Assembly: GCF_003857055.1 (NCBI RefSeq)
Contig: NZ_QGSZ01000176.1
Span: 1 to 64,000 of the forward strand
DNA: 64,000 nucleotides
Reading direction: 5' to 3'
Source: Micromonospora inaquosa
GTDB taxonomy: Bacteria; Actinomycetota; Actinomycetes; Mycobacteriales; Micromonosporaceae
A program made the position numbers and the translations under genes. Every line of letters starts with the position of its first letter. Position 1 is the first letter of the stretch. The notes below the pieces were generated by a model, which ran no database searches, had not been told where the DNA came from, and was given only the letters and a program-made list of their open reading frames with translations. Shown here in pieces: positions 52,649 through 61,961 of this stretch.

Positions 52649-53560
52649 ATGACCCAGACCGCATTCGGTGCCCACAGTACGACCGCAGACGTCCTCGCCG
52701 GAATCGACCTGACTGGCAGGACCGCCCTCGTCACGGGTGGCTACTCCGGGCTCGGTCTCGCCACGACCCGCGCGCTCACCCGAGCCGGGGCCCGGGTCGT
52801 CGTACCAGCTCTCCGGCCGGACGCGGCGCAGCAGGCACTCGCCGACGTAGCCGGCGTCGAGGTCGACCGGCTCGATCTCGCCGACCTCGCCTCCGTCCGC
52901 GCGTTCGCCGACCGGTTCCTCCGCAGCCATCCCGCCCTCGACATCCTCGTCGCGAGCGCCGGCATCATGGCCTGCCCGGAGACCCGGGTTGGACCCGGCT
53001 GGGAAGCGCACTTCGCGATCAACCACCTCGGCCACTACGCGCTGGCGAATCTGCTGTGGCCCGCGCTCGCCGCCGCCGACACCGCTCGTGTCGTCTCGGT
53101 CGCCTCCGGGCGCAACCCGGCCTGGCGTATCCGGTGGCACGACGTGCAGTTCGAGCACGGGTACGACAAGTGGGAGGCGTACACCCAGTCCAAGCTCGCG
53201 AACATCCTGTTCGCGCGCCACCTCGACCTGCTCGGCGGGCCGCACCGCGTCCGCGCCTTCTCCGTCAATCCCGGCTGGATCCGCACTCCGCTGCAACGGC
53301 ACCTCACGGTCGAGGAGATGGTCGCCGCCGGCTGGATCGACACCGACGGCACTCCTACGCCGGGACTGTTCAAGACCGTCGAGCAGGGCGCGGCGACCCA
53401 GGTCTGGGCCGCCACGTCAGCCCCGCTCGACGCGACCGGCGGCGACTACTGCGTGGACTGCCGCACCACCGACGGCAACCCCACCGACAGCAGCGAGGCA
53501 GCCCGCCTCTGGGCGTTGTCGGCCGACCTGACCGGCCTCGATCTCATCGGGCGAGCCTGA
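52649..53560 (+). CDS. Short-chain dehydrogenase, retinol-dehydrogenase-like
   Basis: 303 residues. TGGYSGLGLA is the cofactor motif, then DILVASAGIMACP, VSVASGRNP (Ser) and catalytic Tyr and Lys in YTQSKLAN. The long C-terminal part (VNPGWIRTPLQRHL, EQGAATQVWAATS) is typical of the RDH-like group. Expressed from the MerR-type promoter. Confidence 0.88.
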   Translation: MTQTAFGAHSTTADVLAGIDLTGRTALVTGGYSGLGLATTRALTRAGARVVVPALRPDAAQQALADVAGVEVDRLDLADLASVRAFADRFLRSHPALDILVASAGIMACPETRVGPGWEAHFAINHLGHYALANLLWPALAAADTARVVSVASGRNPAWRIRWHDVQFEHGYDKWEAYTQSKLANILFARHLDLLGGPHRVRAFSVNPGWIRTPLQRHLTVEEMVAAGWIDTDGTPTPGLFKTVEQGAATQVWAATSAPLDATGGDYCVDCRTTDGNPTDSSEAARLWALSADLTGLDLIGRA

Positions 53561-53623
53561 GCAGTGCCGCGCGCCCCAAACCTCAGCCCTGAAGCGCCAC
53601 AGTCAGCAGTTCCCACGTGGCGG

Positions 53624-54592
53624 TCAGGCCCCGGGTGTCACCAGGTCCGCCGTCTGCGGCCGGCTGGTCTGCCGGTGTTCGGCCGGGCTGAGCCCGCGTA
53701 CCCGTTTGAAGGCCGCGCTGAGCGCGAATGAGCTGCCGTAGCCGACCTGACGGGCCACCGCGCCGACGGTGGCGTCCGGTTCGCGCAACAGGTCGGCCGC
53801 CAGCGCGAGTCGCCAATTGGTCAGGTACGCCATCGGCGGCTCGCCAACCAGTTCGGTGAACCGGCGGGCCAGCACGGCCCGCGAGACACCGGTCCCAACT
53901 GCCAGGGTGGCCACCGTCCAGGGCTTCGCCGGGTGCTCGTGCAGCAGCCGCAGCGCCCTGCCGACCACCGGATCGCCGTGTGCCCGGTACCAGGCGGGCG
54001 CTGCCGCCTCCGGTCGGGAGAACCAGGCCCGGAGTACGGCGATGAGCAGTAGGTCGAGCAGCCGGTCCAGGACCACCTCCTGCCCCAACTCGTCCTTGGC
54101 CATCTCGTCGCTGAGCAACGGAACGAGCGGACTGTCCAGTGCCCCGGCTGGCAGCACCAGGAGATCGGGCAGGACCCGCAGCAGCCGTTGACTCACCTCG
54201 CCCTGCAACTGGTACGTACCACTGAGCAGCACCGCCGTCCCGTCGGCGCGTTCACCCCAGGTCCGGACACCCAGGTCCATCACCTCGCACAACTCATCGC
54301 CGGTGGGGGTGGTGCTGCGCTCACCGGGATGGATCACGGCCTGTGGGGGCGTGGCCGGGTCGTCAGCGACCGTGTACGGCTGTGGGCCGCGAATGATCGC
54401 GACGTCACCGGGGTGCAGCGGCACCGGAGCACCCCGGTCCGGAACCACCCATGCCGAGCCGCGCAGCATGGTGAGCAGGGTGAGCGGCGCGCGATCCTGG
54501 ATTCGTACCGACCACGGCGGGTCGAACACCGACCGCATCAGGAACGCACCACGCGCCCGTGGCCCGTCCAGCAGCCCCGCGAGCGCATCCAT
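53624..54592 (-). CDS. AraC-family regulator (cupin_6 type)
   Basis: 322 residues from ATG 54592. N-terminal cupin-like sensor (DALAGLLDGPRARGAFLMRS, WVVPDRGAPVPLHPGDVAII). AraC HTH at the C terminus: TVATLAVGTGVSRAVLARRFTELVGEPPM and VGAVARQVGYGSSFALSAAFKR. Divergent from the NAD(P)-binding gene at 54695, its likely target. Confidence 0.88.
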   Translation of the reverse strand: MDALAGLLDGPRARGAFLMRSVFDPPWSVRIQDRAPLTLLTMLRGSAWVVPDRGAPVPLHPGDVAIIRGPQPYTVADDPATPPQAVIHPGERSTTPTGDELCEVMDLGVRTWGERADGTAVLLSGTYQLQGEVSQRLLRVLPDLLVLPAGALDSPLVPLLSDEMAKDELGQEVVLDRLLDLLLIAVLRAWFSRPEAAAPAWYRAHGDPVVGRALRLLHEHPAKPWTVATLAVGTGVSRAVLARRFTELVGEPPMAYLTNWRLALAADLLREPDATVGAVARQVGYGSSFALSAAFKRVRGLSPAEHRQTSRPQTADLVTPGA

Positions 54593-54694
54593 GTCCTCAG
54601 GCTAGCCCCGTGAGGGCGGTGGCTGAGACGCCGGGACATGGGTCCAAGACTCTCAGCCATTCCTGGTGCGGTCGCCCTCAACTTGACTGGTGGC

Positions 54695-55552
54695 ATGACA
54701 AAGAACGTTGATGAGCAGCCGATTCTCGTGCTGGGCGGCACCGGCAAGACCGGCCGCCGGGTGGTGGACCGGCTGGTCAAACTCGATCGGCCGGTACGGG
54801 TCGGCTCCCGCTCCGGTGAGCCCCCGTTCGACTGGACCGACCGGCGCACCTGGGCGTCCGTACTGGACGGGGTTTCCTCGGTCTACCTGGTGTACTACCC
54901 GGACCTGGCCGCGCCGGACGCCCTCGCGACGGTCCGCTCGTTCACCGAACAGGCGGTGGCCGGCGGGATCGAACGGCTGGTCCTGCTTTCCGGCCGGGGC
55001 GAGGAGGAGGCCGAACTCAGCGAACGGACGGTCCAGGACTCCGGGGTGGCCTGGACGATCGTGCGGGCGAGCTGGTTCAGCCAGAACTTCAGCGAGGACT
55101 TCCTCACCGACTCGATCCGCGGTGGCGAGGTCGTCCTCCCGGCCGGGAACGTGCCGGAGCCGTTCGTCGACGCCCACGACATCGCCGACATCGTGGTCGC
55201 GGCGCTGACTGGGAACGGGCACGCGGGGCAGCTCTACGAGGTGACCGGCCCTCGGCTCCTCACCTTCGCCGAGGCGACCTCGGAGATTGGTGACGCGCTC
55301 GGACGGGAGATCCGCTACCGATCGGTTTCGCCTGAGGAGTACGCCGCCGTGCTGGCCGGGCACGACGTGCCGGCAGAGCTCGCGGCGGTGCTGACCGAGC
55401 TGTTCGGCAAGGTCCTGGACGGCCGCAACGCCCAGCTCACCGATGGTGTGCAACGGGCCCTGGGCCGTAGACCGCGCGACTTCACCGACTATGCCCGCAG
55501 TGCCGCCGCCGCTGGTGCGTGGGACACCTCGCCCGGTGGGAACCGGGCATGA
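54695..55552 (+). CDS. NAD(P)H-binding protein, NmrA-like
   Basis: 285 residues from ATG 54695. ILVLGGTGKTGRRVVDRLV is the Rossmann start, then RPVRVGSRS, VYLVYYPDLAAPDA, RLVLLSGRGEEEAE and VAWTIVRASWFSQNF, the atypical SDR/NmrA pattern. Probably senses or reduces quinone-like compounds. The stop overlaps the ATG of the DUF1772 gene by ATGA. Confidence 0.85.
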   Translation: MTKNVDEQPILVLGGTGKTGRRVVDRLVKLDRPVRVGSRSGEPPFDWTDRRTWASVLDGVSSVYLVYYPDLAAPDALATVRSFTEQAVAGGIERLVLLSGRGEEEAELSERTVQDSGVAWTIVRASWFSQNFSEDFLTDSIRGGEVVLPAGNVPEPFVDAHDIADIVVAALTGNGHAGQLYEVTGPRLLTFAEATSEIGDALGREIRYRSVSPEEYAAVLAGHDVPAELAAVLTELFGKVLDGRNAQLTDGVQRALGRRPRDFTDYARSAAAAGAWDTSPGGNRA

Positions 55553-56037
55553 ACGCCACCCTGGCTGCCTGGTCGGCGGCGGTGACCCTGGTGCTGACCG
55601 GTGCGATCACCGGCGTCTACTTCGCCTTCTCGGTGGCGGTGATGCCCGGTCTGAACGCCGTCGACGCCGGCACCGCGATCCGGGCCATGACGAGCATCAA
55701 CCAGAAGATCCAGAATCCGCTGTTCTTCGTCACGTTCTTCGGCCCGATCGTCGCCGCCACGGTGACCGGGGTGTTGCTGTTGATCCCCGGTCACCGGACG
55801 CCGGGCGTGCTGTTCCTGCTGGCCGCGGGGGTGTACCTGGTGGGCGCGTTGATCCCGACGGTGCTCGTCAACGTGCCGATGAACGAGACGCTCGACGCCG
55901 CGGGCGTGCCGACCGACCCTGCGGAGGCGGCCCGAATCTGGGCTTCCTACTCGTCGGGCTGGATGTGGTGGAACTCGGTACGTGCCGTTGCGAGCCTGAT
56001 CAGCCTGTTGCTGGCCGGTCTCGGTATCTTCCTCTAG
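55549..56037 (+). CDS. DUF1772 (anthrone-oxygenase-like) membrane protein
   Basis: 162 residues, start overlapping the upstream stop. Four membrane spans: WSAAVTLVLTGAITGVYFAF, PLFFVTFFGPIVAATVTGVLLL, VLFLLAAGVYLVGALIPT and VASLISLLLAGLGIF. VNVPMNETLD is the family signature. Its 3' end overlaps the converging LLM gene by 4 bp. Confidence 0.85.
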   Translation: MNATLAAWSAAVTLVLTGAITGVYFAFSVAVMPGLNAVDAGTAIRAMTSINQKIQNPLFFVTFFGPIVAATVTGVLLLIPGHRTPGVLFLLAAGVYLVGALIPTVLVNVPMNETLDAAGVPTDPAEAARIWASYSSGWMWWNSVRAVASLISLLLAGLGIFL

Positions 56038-56897
56038 ATCAGGGCCGCGGCGAGGGTGCGGAACGCGTCGGCGGGGAAGGTGGTGGCATCGCCGCCGTTG
56101 AGTACCTGGATCGCCACCTCGTCCGCGCCGGCCTGGTAGTGCTGCTCCAGCCCGGCCGTCACCTTCTCGACGGTGCCCCAGGGGATCAGGGCGTCGACGA
56201 GGCGGTCGCTGCCGCCGTCGGCGAAGTCCTCGTCGGTCCAGCCGAATCGGCGCAGGTTGTTGGTGTAGTTCGGCAGTGCCAGGTAACCGCTGGTGTACTG
56301 CCGGGCGGTGGCGCGCGCGGTGGTGGCGTCCGGGTCGAGGACCACCGCGACCTCGGGGGCGAGCAGCCGGTCGGGCCCGATCGCCGCCCGGGCCTCGGCG
56401 GTGTGCTCGGCCGGGACGAAGTAGGGGTGCGCTCCGGCGGAGCGGTCGCGGGAGAGGTCGAGCATCCGCGGGCCCAGTGCGGCCAGGATGCGTCGCTGGG
56501 GCGAAAGCCCGGCCGCGTCGAGGCCGTCCAGGTAATCCACCATTCTTGAGTACGGCTTGCGATAGTCGGTGCCGCTGCCCTCGACCACCACCGCGTGGCT
56601 GGCGCCGAGACCGAGCAGGAACCGGCCGGGATGCGCCTGCTCCGCCGCCTGGGCGAACGCCGCCACCTCGGGAGGCGACGAGTGCCAGATGCTCACGATC
56701 CCGGTCGCGACCCCGATGCGCGTCGTTCCGTCCAGGATCTCGCGGAAGCGGGGGGCGACGTTCTCTCCGAAACCGCCGGAGAACCAGATCCGTGAGTAGC
56801 CGAGGTCTTCCAACTCGGTCGCGGCGTCGATTGCCGCGCCCCGACTGTCGCTGGAGAGGAAGAACGGTTGCCAGACGCTGACCAGTCGTTGTGCCAT
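56034..56897 (-). CDS. LLM-class F420-dependent oxidoreductase
   Basis: 287 residues. Luciferase-like barrel: SVWQPFF, ELEDLGYSRIWFSGGFGE, FLLGLGASHA, PYSRMVDYLDGLDAAG, RILAALGPRMLDL and a C-terminal DRLVDALIPWGTVEKV. Resembles the TIGR03620-type subgroup of F420-linked enzymes common in actinobacteria. Substrate unknown. Confidence 0.85.
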   Translation of the reverse strand: MAQRLVSVWQPFFLSSDSRGAAIDAATELEDLGYSRIWFSGGFGENVAPRFREILDGTTRIGVATGIVSIWHSSPPEVAAFAQAAEQAHPGRFLLGLGASHAVVVEGSGTDYRKPYSRMVDYLDGLDAAGLSPQRRILAALGPRMLDLSRDRSAGAHPYFVPAEHTAEARAAIGPDRLLAPEVAVVLDPDATTARATARQYTSGYLALPNYTNNLRRFGWTDEDFADGGSDRLVDALIPWGTVEKVTAGLEQHYQAGADEVAIQVLNGGDATTFPADAFRTLAAALI

Positions 56898-57029
56898 ACC
56901 AGGACCCTATGGCCTCCGGGAGCCTCGCGGCATGGGTTCAACCCGGTCGATGACCATGCGGCGCGCTGGCGCTGTTCGGAGGTGGGCGGGCCGGCGCGGG
57001 CCGCCCGCTGGTAACCACCGACTCCTGAC

Positions 57030-57677
57030 TCACGGCGCGAGGCCGGCCTGGATCGCCAGGATGGCGGCCCGTACCCGGTCGCGGCTGCCGGTCTTGGCCA
57101 GCACGTTGGTGACGTGGGTCTTGACGGTGCTCATGGACAGGTAGAGGCGTTCGGCGATCTCGTTGTTGTTGAGCCCGGCCCCGATCAGGGCGAGCACGTC
57201 GGTTTCCCGGGCGGTCAGCTGGCAGGCCGACAGGTCCACGCGGGTGGCCGGGCCGATCGCGCGGACCCGGTCGAGGACGGCGCCGGTGACCTGGGCGGAG
57301 AGGACCGCCTCGCCGGCCACGACGGTGCGCACGGCGGCGATCAGGTCGCGGGCGCTGGACCGCTTGAGCAGGAACCCGCGTGCGCCGGCGGCGATGGCGT
57401 CCAGGACGTAGGCGTCGTCGTCGAAGGTGGTGACGACGATGACCGCCGGCGCGTGCGGGATCGTGGCCAGTTCGCGGGTGGCTTGCAGGCCGTCGAGTAC
57501 CGGCATGCGGATGTCGACGAGGGCGACGTCGATGCGGGAGTCGCGACGCACGGCGTCGAGGAGCTGCCGGCCGTCGGCTGCTTCCGCCGCGACCTGGATG
57601 TCGGGCTGGGACCGCAGGATCAGACTGAAGCCGTCCCGGACCAACTCCTGATCGTCGGCGATCGCGACGCGGATCAT
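57030..57677 (-). CDS. NarL/FixJ-family response regulator
   Basis: 215 residues. Receiver domain with phospho-acceptor Asp55 in LVDIRMP and acidic pocket DDQ (9-11); LuxR-type HTH at the C terminus (LTARETDVLALIGAGLNNNEIAERL). Overlaps the kinase stop (ATGA), so they form one coupled pair. Confidence 0.93.
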   Translation of the reverse strand: MIRVAIADDQELVRDGFSLILRSQPDIQVAAEAADGRQLLDAVRRDSRIDVALVDIRMPVLDGLQATRELATIPHAPAVIVVTTFDDDAYVLDAIAAGARGFLLKRSSARDLIAAVRTVVAGEAVLSAQVTGAVLDRVRAIGPATRVDLSACQLTARETDVLALIGAGLNNNEIAERLYLSMSTVKTHVTNVLAKTGSRDRVRAAILAIQAGLAP

Positions 57678-58777
57678 CGGTTCGCCACCGGCAGGTTGGC
57701 CTGCACCATGGTGCCGCCGCCGGGGCGCCGGCTCAGCTCCCAGCTGCCACCGCGCGCGGAAACGCGCTCGCCGATGCCGAGCAGACCCGAGCCGCTCGTG
57801 GGCGCTTGGGGCGGCCCGACGCCGTCGTCGCTGACCCGCAGGCGGGCATGGTCGCCGACGCGGACCAGCTCGACCCAGGCCGCTGTGGCTTTCGCGTGGC
57901 GGGCGATGTTGGTGAGGGCCTCCTGGGCGATGCGGTAGACGGTCAACACACCGGTCTCGTCCAGGCCCGGTTCGGGGTCCAGCTGGACCCGCACCGTCAC
58001 GCCCTGCTGGCGCAGCGGCTGCGCGAGCAGCTCGTCGATGTCGGACAGGCGTGGCGGCGCGCTGACCGCGATCGACGCGGTCGGATCGCGCAGGTGCACG
58101 ACGAGCGTGTCGAGCTCGCTCAGTGCGGTGCGGCCGCTGTCCGCGATCGCCCGCAACGCCGCCCCCGGGTCGTCGCTGAGTTGGCCCGCCTCGGCCTGCA
58201 CCACCATCGCGGTGACGTGGTGGCCGACCACGTCATGCAGCTCGCGGGCCAGGTTGGTGCGCTGTTCGAGCCAGGCGGCCTGGCCGCGCAGGTCGGCTGT
58301 CTCCCGGGTGAGGGCGTAGCCGCGGGACCACGATCGCAACAGGATCGCCAGGAGGTAGCCGGCGGTCACGAAGAAGAACGGCTGCTCGTACAGCCCTCGT
58401 TCGTTGGCCAATGCGATGGCGAGCGCGCCGGTCGCACCGATCAAACCAACCACCCATCCCAGCCACGGGTGCCGGGCCGGGTCTTCGCAGGTCGAGACGA
58501 ACACCAGGCAGGCGGCCGCGAGGCCCAGCTGCACCGATTCCCCGGTGCTCACGATCGCCACGAACCCTGCGCAGACCGCGAAGATCAGGGTTCGGTGGCG
58601 CGGGCCCAGCGCCGTGGCGCCGAGGCCGACCGGCAGCACCAGCCACGCCCATCCCGCCGGCACGGACACGCCCCCCTCGACGGTGGTGACCACGGCGGCG
58701 ATGATCAAGCCAACCACGCCGTACGCGAGTCGGCGCACCCGCTCGGGGCCGCGCAACCGTTCGCGGATTCCAGTCAT
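57674..58777 (-). CDS. NarL-type sensor histidine kinase
   Basis: 367 residues from ATG 58777. About five membrane spans in the N-terminal half. HisKA_3 motif: ARELHDVVGHHVTAMVVQAE. Then TVYRIAQEALTNIARHAKAT (N box) and LRVSDDGVG (G box). Senses an unknown signal and phosphorylates the response regulator at 57030. Confidence 0.92.
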   Translation of the reverse strand: MTGIRERLRGPERVRRLAYGVVGLIIAAVVTTVEGGVSVPAGWAWLVLPVGLGATALGPRHRTLIFAVCAGFVAIVSTGESVQLGLAAACLVFVSTCEDPARHPWLGWVVGLIGATGALAIALANERGLYEQPFFFVTAGYLLAILLRSWSRGYALTRETADLRGQAAWLEQRTNLARELHDVVGHHVTAMVVQAEAGQLSDDPGAALRAIADSGRTALSELDTLVVHLRDPTASIAVSAPPRLSDIDELLAQPLRQQGVTVRVQLDPEPGLDETGVLTVYRIAQEALTNIARHAKATAAWVELVRVGDHARLRVSDDGVGPPQAPTSGSGLLGIGERVSARGGSWELSRRPGGGTMVQANLPVANR

Positions 58778-58918
58778 CACCTGCACAGTCTCCGCGACCG
58801 GCCGCAGGACCGACCAGTACCCAGGTACCGGATCGGTCGGCACCCCGGTGCCGCCCTCGCGGCCAGATCGGCACCGCGGCACGTTCCGCGAAGACGCTCA
58901 CCGCGCGAACCTGCGGAG

Positions 58919-59512
58919 GTGACTCTCGTCGACTCCCACGCCGCGCTCGCCGTCGGCCCTCTTCGTACGGTTCCCAACTACATCACCGCCGTTCGCACGG
59001 TCGCCGCGGTGACCGTCGGTGTCCTCGCCATCGTCTCCGGGTCGGTGGGATTGATGGCGGTATCGTATGTTATCTACTGGATCGGCGACGTGCTCGACGG
59101 CTGGACCGCCCGTCGCCTCGGCCAGGAGACCCGAGCCGGGGCGGTCTTCGACATCGTGAGCGACCGCGCGTGCACCGCCGTACTCTGCGTGGGCCTGATC
59201 GCCCTCGTGCCCGGCATCGCGGTCGTGGCCCTGGTCTTTCTGCTCGCGTTCCTGGTGCTGGACACCATGCTGTCGCTGGCGTTCCTGTGCTGGCCCGTGC
59301 TCAGCCCCAACTACTTCCACCTGGTCGACCGGCGGGTCTGGGCGTTGAACTGGTCGCCCGTGGCCAAGGTCGCCAACACCGCCGGCGTCATCTGCGCCAT
59401 CGCGTTCGGGCAGCACCTGCTCGCGCTGGGCGTCGCCATCGCCGTCGTCGCGGTCAAGCTGTGGTCGGCCGCGGCGGTGGTCCGGCTGCTCGAACGGGAC
59501 GGCCGGGCGTGA
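58919..59512 (+). CDS. CDP-alcohol phosphatidyltransferase
   Basis: 197 residues from GTG 58919 (start uncertain). The family motif D-G-x2-A-R-x8-G-x3-D-x3-D is complete at Asp60, Gly61, Ala64, Arg65, Gly74, Asp78 and Asp82. Membrane spans around it. Makes a phospholipid such as phosphatidylglycerol- or inositol-phosphate from CDP-diacylglycerol. Overlaps the next gene by GTGA. Confidence 0.9.
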   Translation: MTLVDSHAALAVGPLRTVPNYITAVRTVAAVTVGVLAIVSGSVGLMAVSYVIYWIGDVLDGWTARRLGQETRAGAVFDIVSDRACTAVLCVGLIALVPGIAVVALVFLLAFLVLDTMLSLAFLCWPVLSPNYFHLVDRRVWALNWSPVAKVANTAGVICAIAFGQHLLALGVAIAVVAVKLWSAAAVVRLLERDGRA

Positions 59513-59979
59513 GCACCCTCGCCGAAGCCGCGGTGGCACTCGGCTACGGTCTCGCCTCGGCGCTCGTCCCGGTCGTCAACGCCGAGGCCTACGCCGTGAT
59601 CGCCGGGCACCGTGGCGGCCACGCGCTCGTCGCCGTGCTCGCCCTGGCGCTCGGGCAGACCGTCGGCAAGCTGCTCCTGTTCGAGTCGGCGCGACGTGGA
59701 TCGGGGCGGCTGGCCCGGACGGTCGCGCGGCGGAGAAGGTCAGGTCGCGCGGGGGGCCGGGCCACACGGTGGACCGAACCCATCCGGCGCTGGCTCTCCC
59801 GCCGCCGCACCGCCCTACCGACAGTGCTCGTCTCCGCCGCGGTGGGGGTTCCACCGTTGGCCGTCGTCAGCCTCGCCGCCGGCACCGCGGGTATCCGACG
59901 TGGGGAGTTCGCCGTCGCGTGCCTCTCCGGGCGGGTGATCCGGTTCGCCCTCCTCGTCCTGCCGGCGGCGCTGGCCTGA
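59509..59979 (+). CDS. VTT/DedA-like membrane protein
   Basis: 156 residues, GTG overlapping the stop before. ALGYGLASALVPVVNAEAYAV and ALVAVLALALGQTVGKLLLFE with a final GVPPLAVVSLAAGTAGIRRGEFAVACLSGR match the SNARE-associated (VTT/DedA) fold. A middle loop of about 45 residues is very Arg-rich. DedA-like proteins flip lipids; with the phosphatidyltransferase it would serve lipid traffic. Confidence 0.75.
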   Translation: MSTLAEAAVALGYGLASALVPVVNAEAYAVIAGHRGGHALVAVLALALGQTVGKLLLFESARRGSGRLARTVARRRRSGRAGGRATRWTEPIRRWLSRRRTALPTVLVSAAVGVPPLAVVSLAAGTAGIRRGEFAVACLSGRVIRFALLVLPAALA

Positions 59980-60019
59980 ACGGCCGTCGGCCGGAGACGG
60001 GCGGACACTCGGCCCGCGG

Positions 60020-60673
60020 TCAGAGGAGCCGGCCGTCGTGGGCGAGCAGGGCGATCTGGGTACGGTTGTCGAGATCCAGCTTGGTCAGGATGTGCGAGAC
60101 GTGGGCCTTCACCGTCGTCACGCTCATCAGCAGCTCGCTGGCGATCTCGGCGTTGGCGCGCCCCTGCCCGATGGCCAGCACGACGTCGCGTTCCCGGGGC
60201 GTGAGCAGGGCCAACCGCTCGCGCGCCCGCTCGTAGGATTCGGCCCCCGACGCGACCCGCTGCATGAGCCGACGGGTCACCCCCGGCGACAGCATCGGGT
60301 TGCCGGCCGCGACCGCGCGGACCGCCTGGCTGATCTGCTCGGGTGGGGTGTCCTTGAGCAGGAAGCCGCTCGCTCCGGCTCGGAGAGCCCGCAGCACGTG
60401 CTCGTCGGTGTCGAACGTGGTCAGCACGATGATCTCGGGTGGTCGGTGCCGGCGGCGAAGGCGCTCGGTGGCGGTGATGCCGTTGACGCCGGGCATCCTG
60501 ATGTCCATCAGCACCACGTCCGGCAGGTGCCGGTCCACCGCGGTGATCGCCGTGGCGCCGTCGGCGGCCTCGCCCACGACGACGATCCCGTCGGCGCCGT
60601 CGAGCATCAGCGTGAGCATTCCCCGGACGAGAGGATCGTCGTCGACGATGACGACCCGGATCGGGCCCGTCAC
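60020..60673 (-). CDS. NarL/FixJ-family response regulator
   Basis: 217 residues from GTG 60673, chosen because it overlaps the kinase stop by GTGA. Receiver with Asp57 in LMDIRMP; LuxR HTH LTPRERDVVLAIGQGRANAEIASELL at the C terminus. A second NarL-type pair beside the one at 57030-58777. Confidence 0.92.
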   Translation of the reverse strand: MTGPIRVVIVDDDPLVRGMLTLMLDGADGIVVVGEAADGATAITAVDRHLPDVVLMDIRMPGVNGITATERLRRRHRPPEIIVLTTFDTDEHVLRALRAGASGFLLKDTPPEQISQAVRAVAAGNPMLSPGVTRRLMQRVASGAESYERARERLALLTPRERDVVLAIGQGRANAEIASELLMSVTTVKAHVSHILTKLDLDNRTQIALLAHDGRLL

Positions 60674-61839
60674 GTCGGCCACGGCAGCCACGCGGTGAGG
60701 TGGAACCGCCCGGCGGCGTCGACGTGGTGGGCGACGCGACCGCCGGTGAGCGCGGCCCGTTCGGCGAGGCCGACCAGGCCGGCACCGGCGCTGCCGGTGG
60801 CGCCGCTGTCGGGCGTGGTCGGGTTGCTCACCGCGATGCTCAGGCCGGTGCCCGGCGCGCCGCCGAGCACCAGCCGGACCGGCTGGCCGGCGGCGTGCTT
60901 GCGGGCGTTGGTCAGCGCCTCCTGCGCGATCCGGTACGCGGTGCGGCCAACTGCCGCGGGGATCTCGACCGGTGGGCCGAGCGGGTCGTCGACCTCGACC
61001 TGTTGCCCGGCGGCCCGCGCCTCGTCGACCAGGCGCGGCAGGTCAGCGAGAGTCTGCCCGGGTGGTGCGTCCGTCGGCGACTCGGCGTCGTCGCTGCGCA
61101 GCAGGGTGATCACCTCGCGCAGCTCGTCGAGAGCGTGGTGGGCGCTGGCCCGGATCACCCCGGCGGCGGCACTGAGCCGCTCGGGCGGCGCGTCCGGCCG
61201 ATACTCCATCGCGCCGGCCGCCGCCGCCAGCAGGGACAGCCGGTGGGCCAGCACATCGTGCATCTCCCGCGCGATCCGGCTGCGCTCCGCCGCCCGCGCC
61301 TCGTCGACCCGCCGTTCCTGCTCCCGCTCGGCCCGCCGGGCCCGGTCCCGCAGCTCCGCCAGCAGGGCGTTGCGGGCCTGCGCCCAGGTGCCCCAGCCGA
61401 GCAGGGCCGCGTACGCGATCGTCATCAGCACCAGCCGCCACCCGTACGGCAGGCTGGGCACCGGCCGCCAGAGCGCCTGCACCGCCTCGCCCGCCACGCC
61501 GACCGCCGCCACCGCCGCCGCTTGCCGAAACGGCCGGTTGCGGGCGATGAACAGCACCGCGAAGCTGGCCACCGGCGTGGCCACCGGAGACAGCGCGACG
61601 AGCACACCGGCCAGCACGCCACCGAGCCGTGGGCGGCGGACGACCACCGGAACGAGGATCAGGGCGGCCACCGCCAGCGCGACGTCGACGCCGACCAGGC
61701 CGGGGGAGCTGGACCGGGTGGCGGACCACAGCATGGTCGCGACGAGGACGCCGACCGCCACTGTCGTCACGCCCACCGGGGCGGAACGCCACACCCGGGG
61801 CGGTGTGACCTCGCACGTCGCCGCATCCACATCGCGCAC
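60670..61839 (-). CDS. NarL-type sensor histidine kinase
   Basis: 389 residues from GTG 61839 (another in-frame GTG lies 9 bases downstream). Six or so membrane spans. HisKA_3 motif: SRIAREMHDVLAHRLSLLAAAAG. Then YRIAQEALTNARKHAAG (N box). The G box is GTGLSIAVSNPTT, with the usual DDG replaced by Ser-Asn-Pro. Coupled to the regulator at 60020. Confidence 0.9.
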   Translation of the reverse strand: MRDVDAATCEVTPPRVWRSAPVGVTTVAVGVLVATMLWSATRSSSPGLVGVDVALAVAALILVPVVVRRPRLGGVLAGVLVALSPVATPVASFAVLFIARNRPFRQAAAVAAVGVAGEAVQALWRPVPSLPYGWRLVLMTIAYAALLGWGTWAQARNALLAELRDRARRAEREQERRVDEARAAERSRIAREMHDVLAHRLSLLAAAAGAMEYRPDAPPERLSAAAGVIRASAHHALDELREVITLLRSDDAESPTDAPPGQTLADLPRLVDEARAAGQQVEVDDPLGPPVEIPAAVGRTAYRIAQEALTNARKHAAGQPVRLVLGGAPGTGLSIAVSNPTTPDSGATGSAGAGLVGLAERAALTGGRVAHHVDAAGRFHLTAWLPWPT

Positions 61840-61961
61840 GCTACTGCGCTGGTGGCGGGCCGGACCACCTCCTTTGGTAGTACGCCGAGCCGCCGGTGGA
61901 CGTACCCGCTGCGGCGTCCGGACCGACGCGTCCGGCCCGGCCGGGTCCGCAGACTCAGGCC

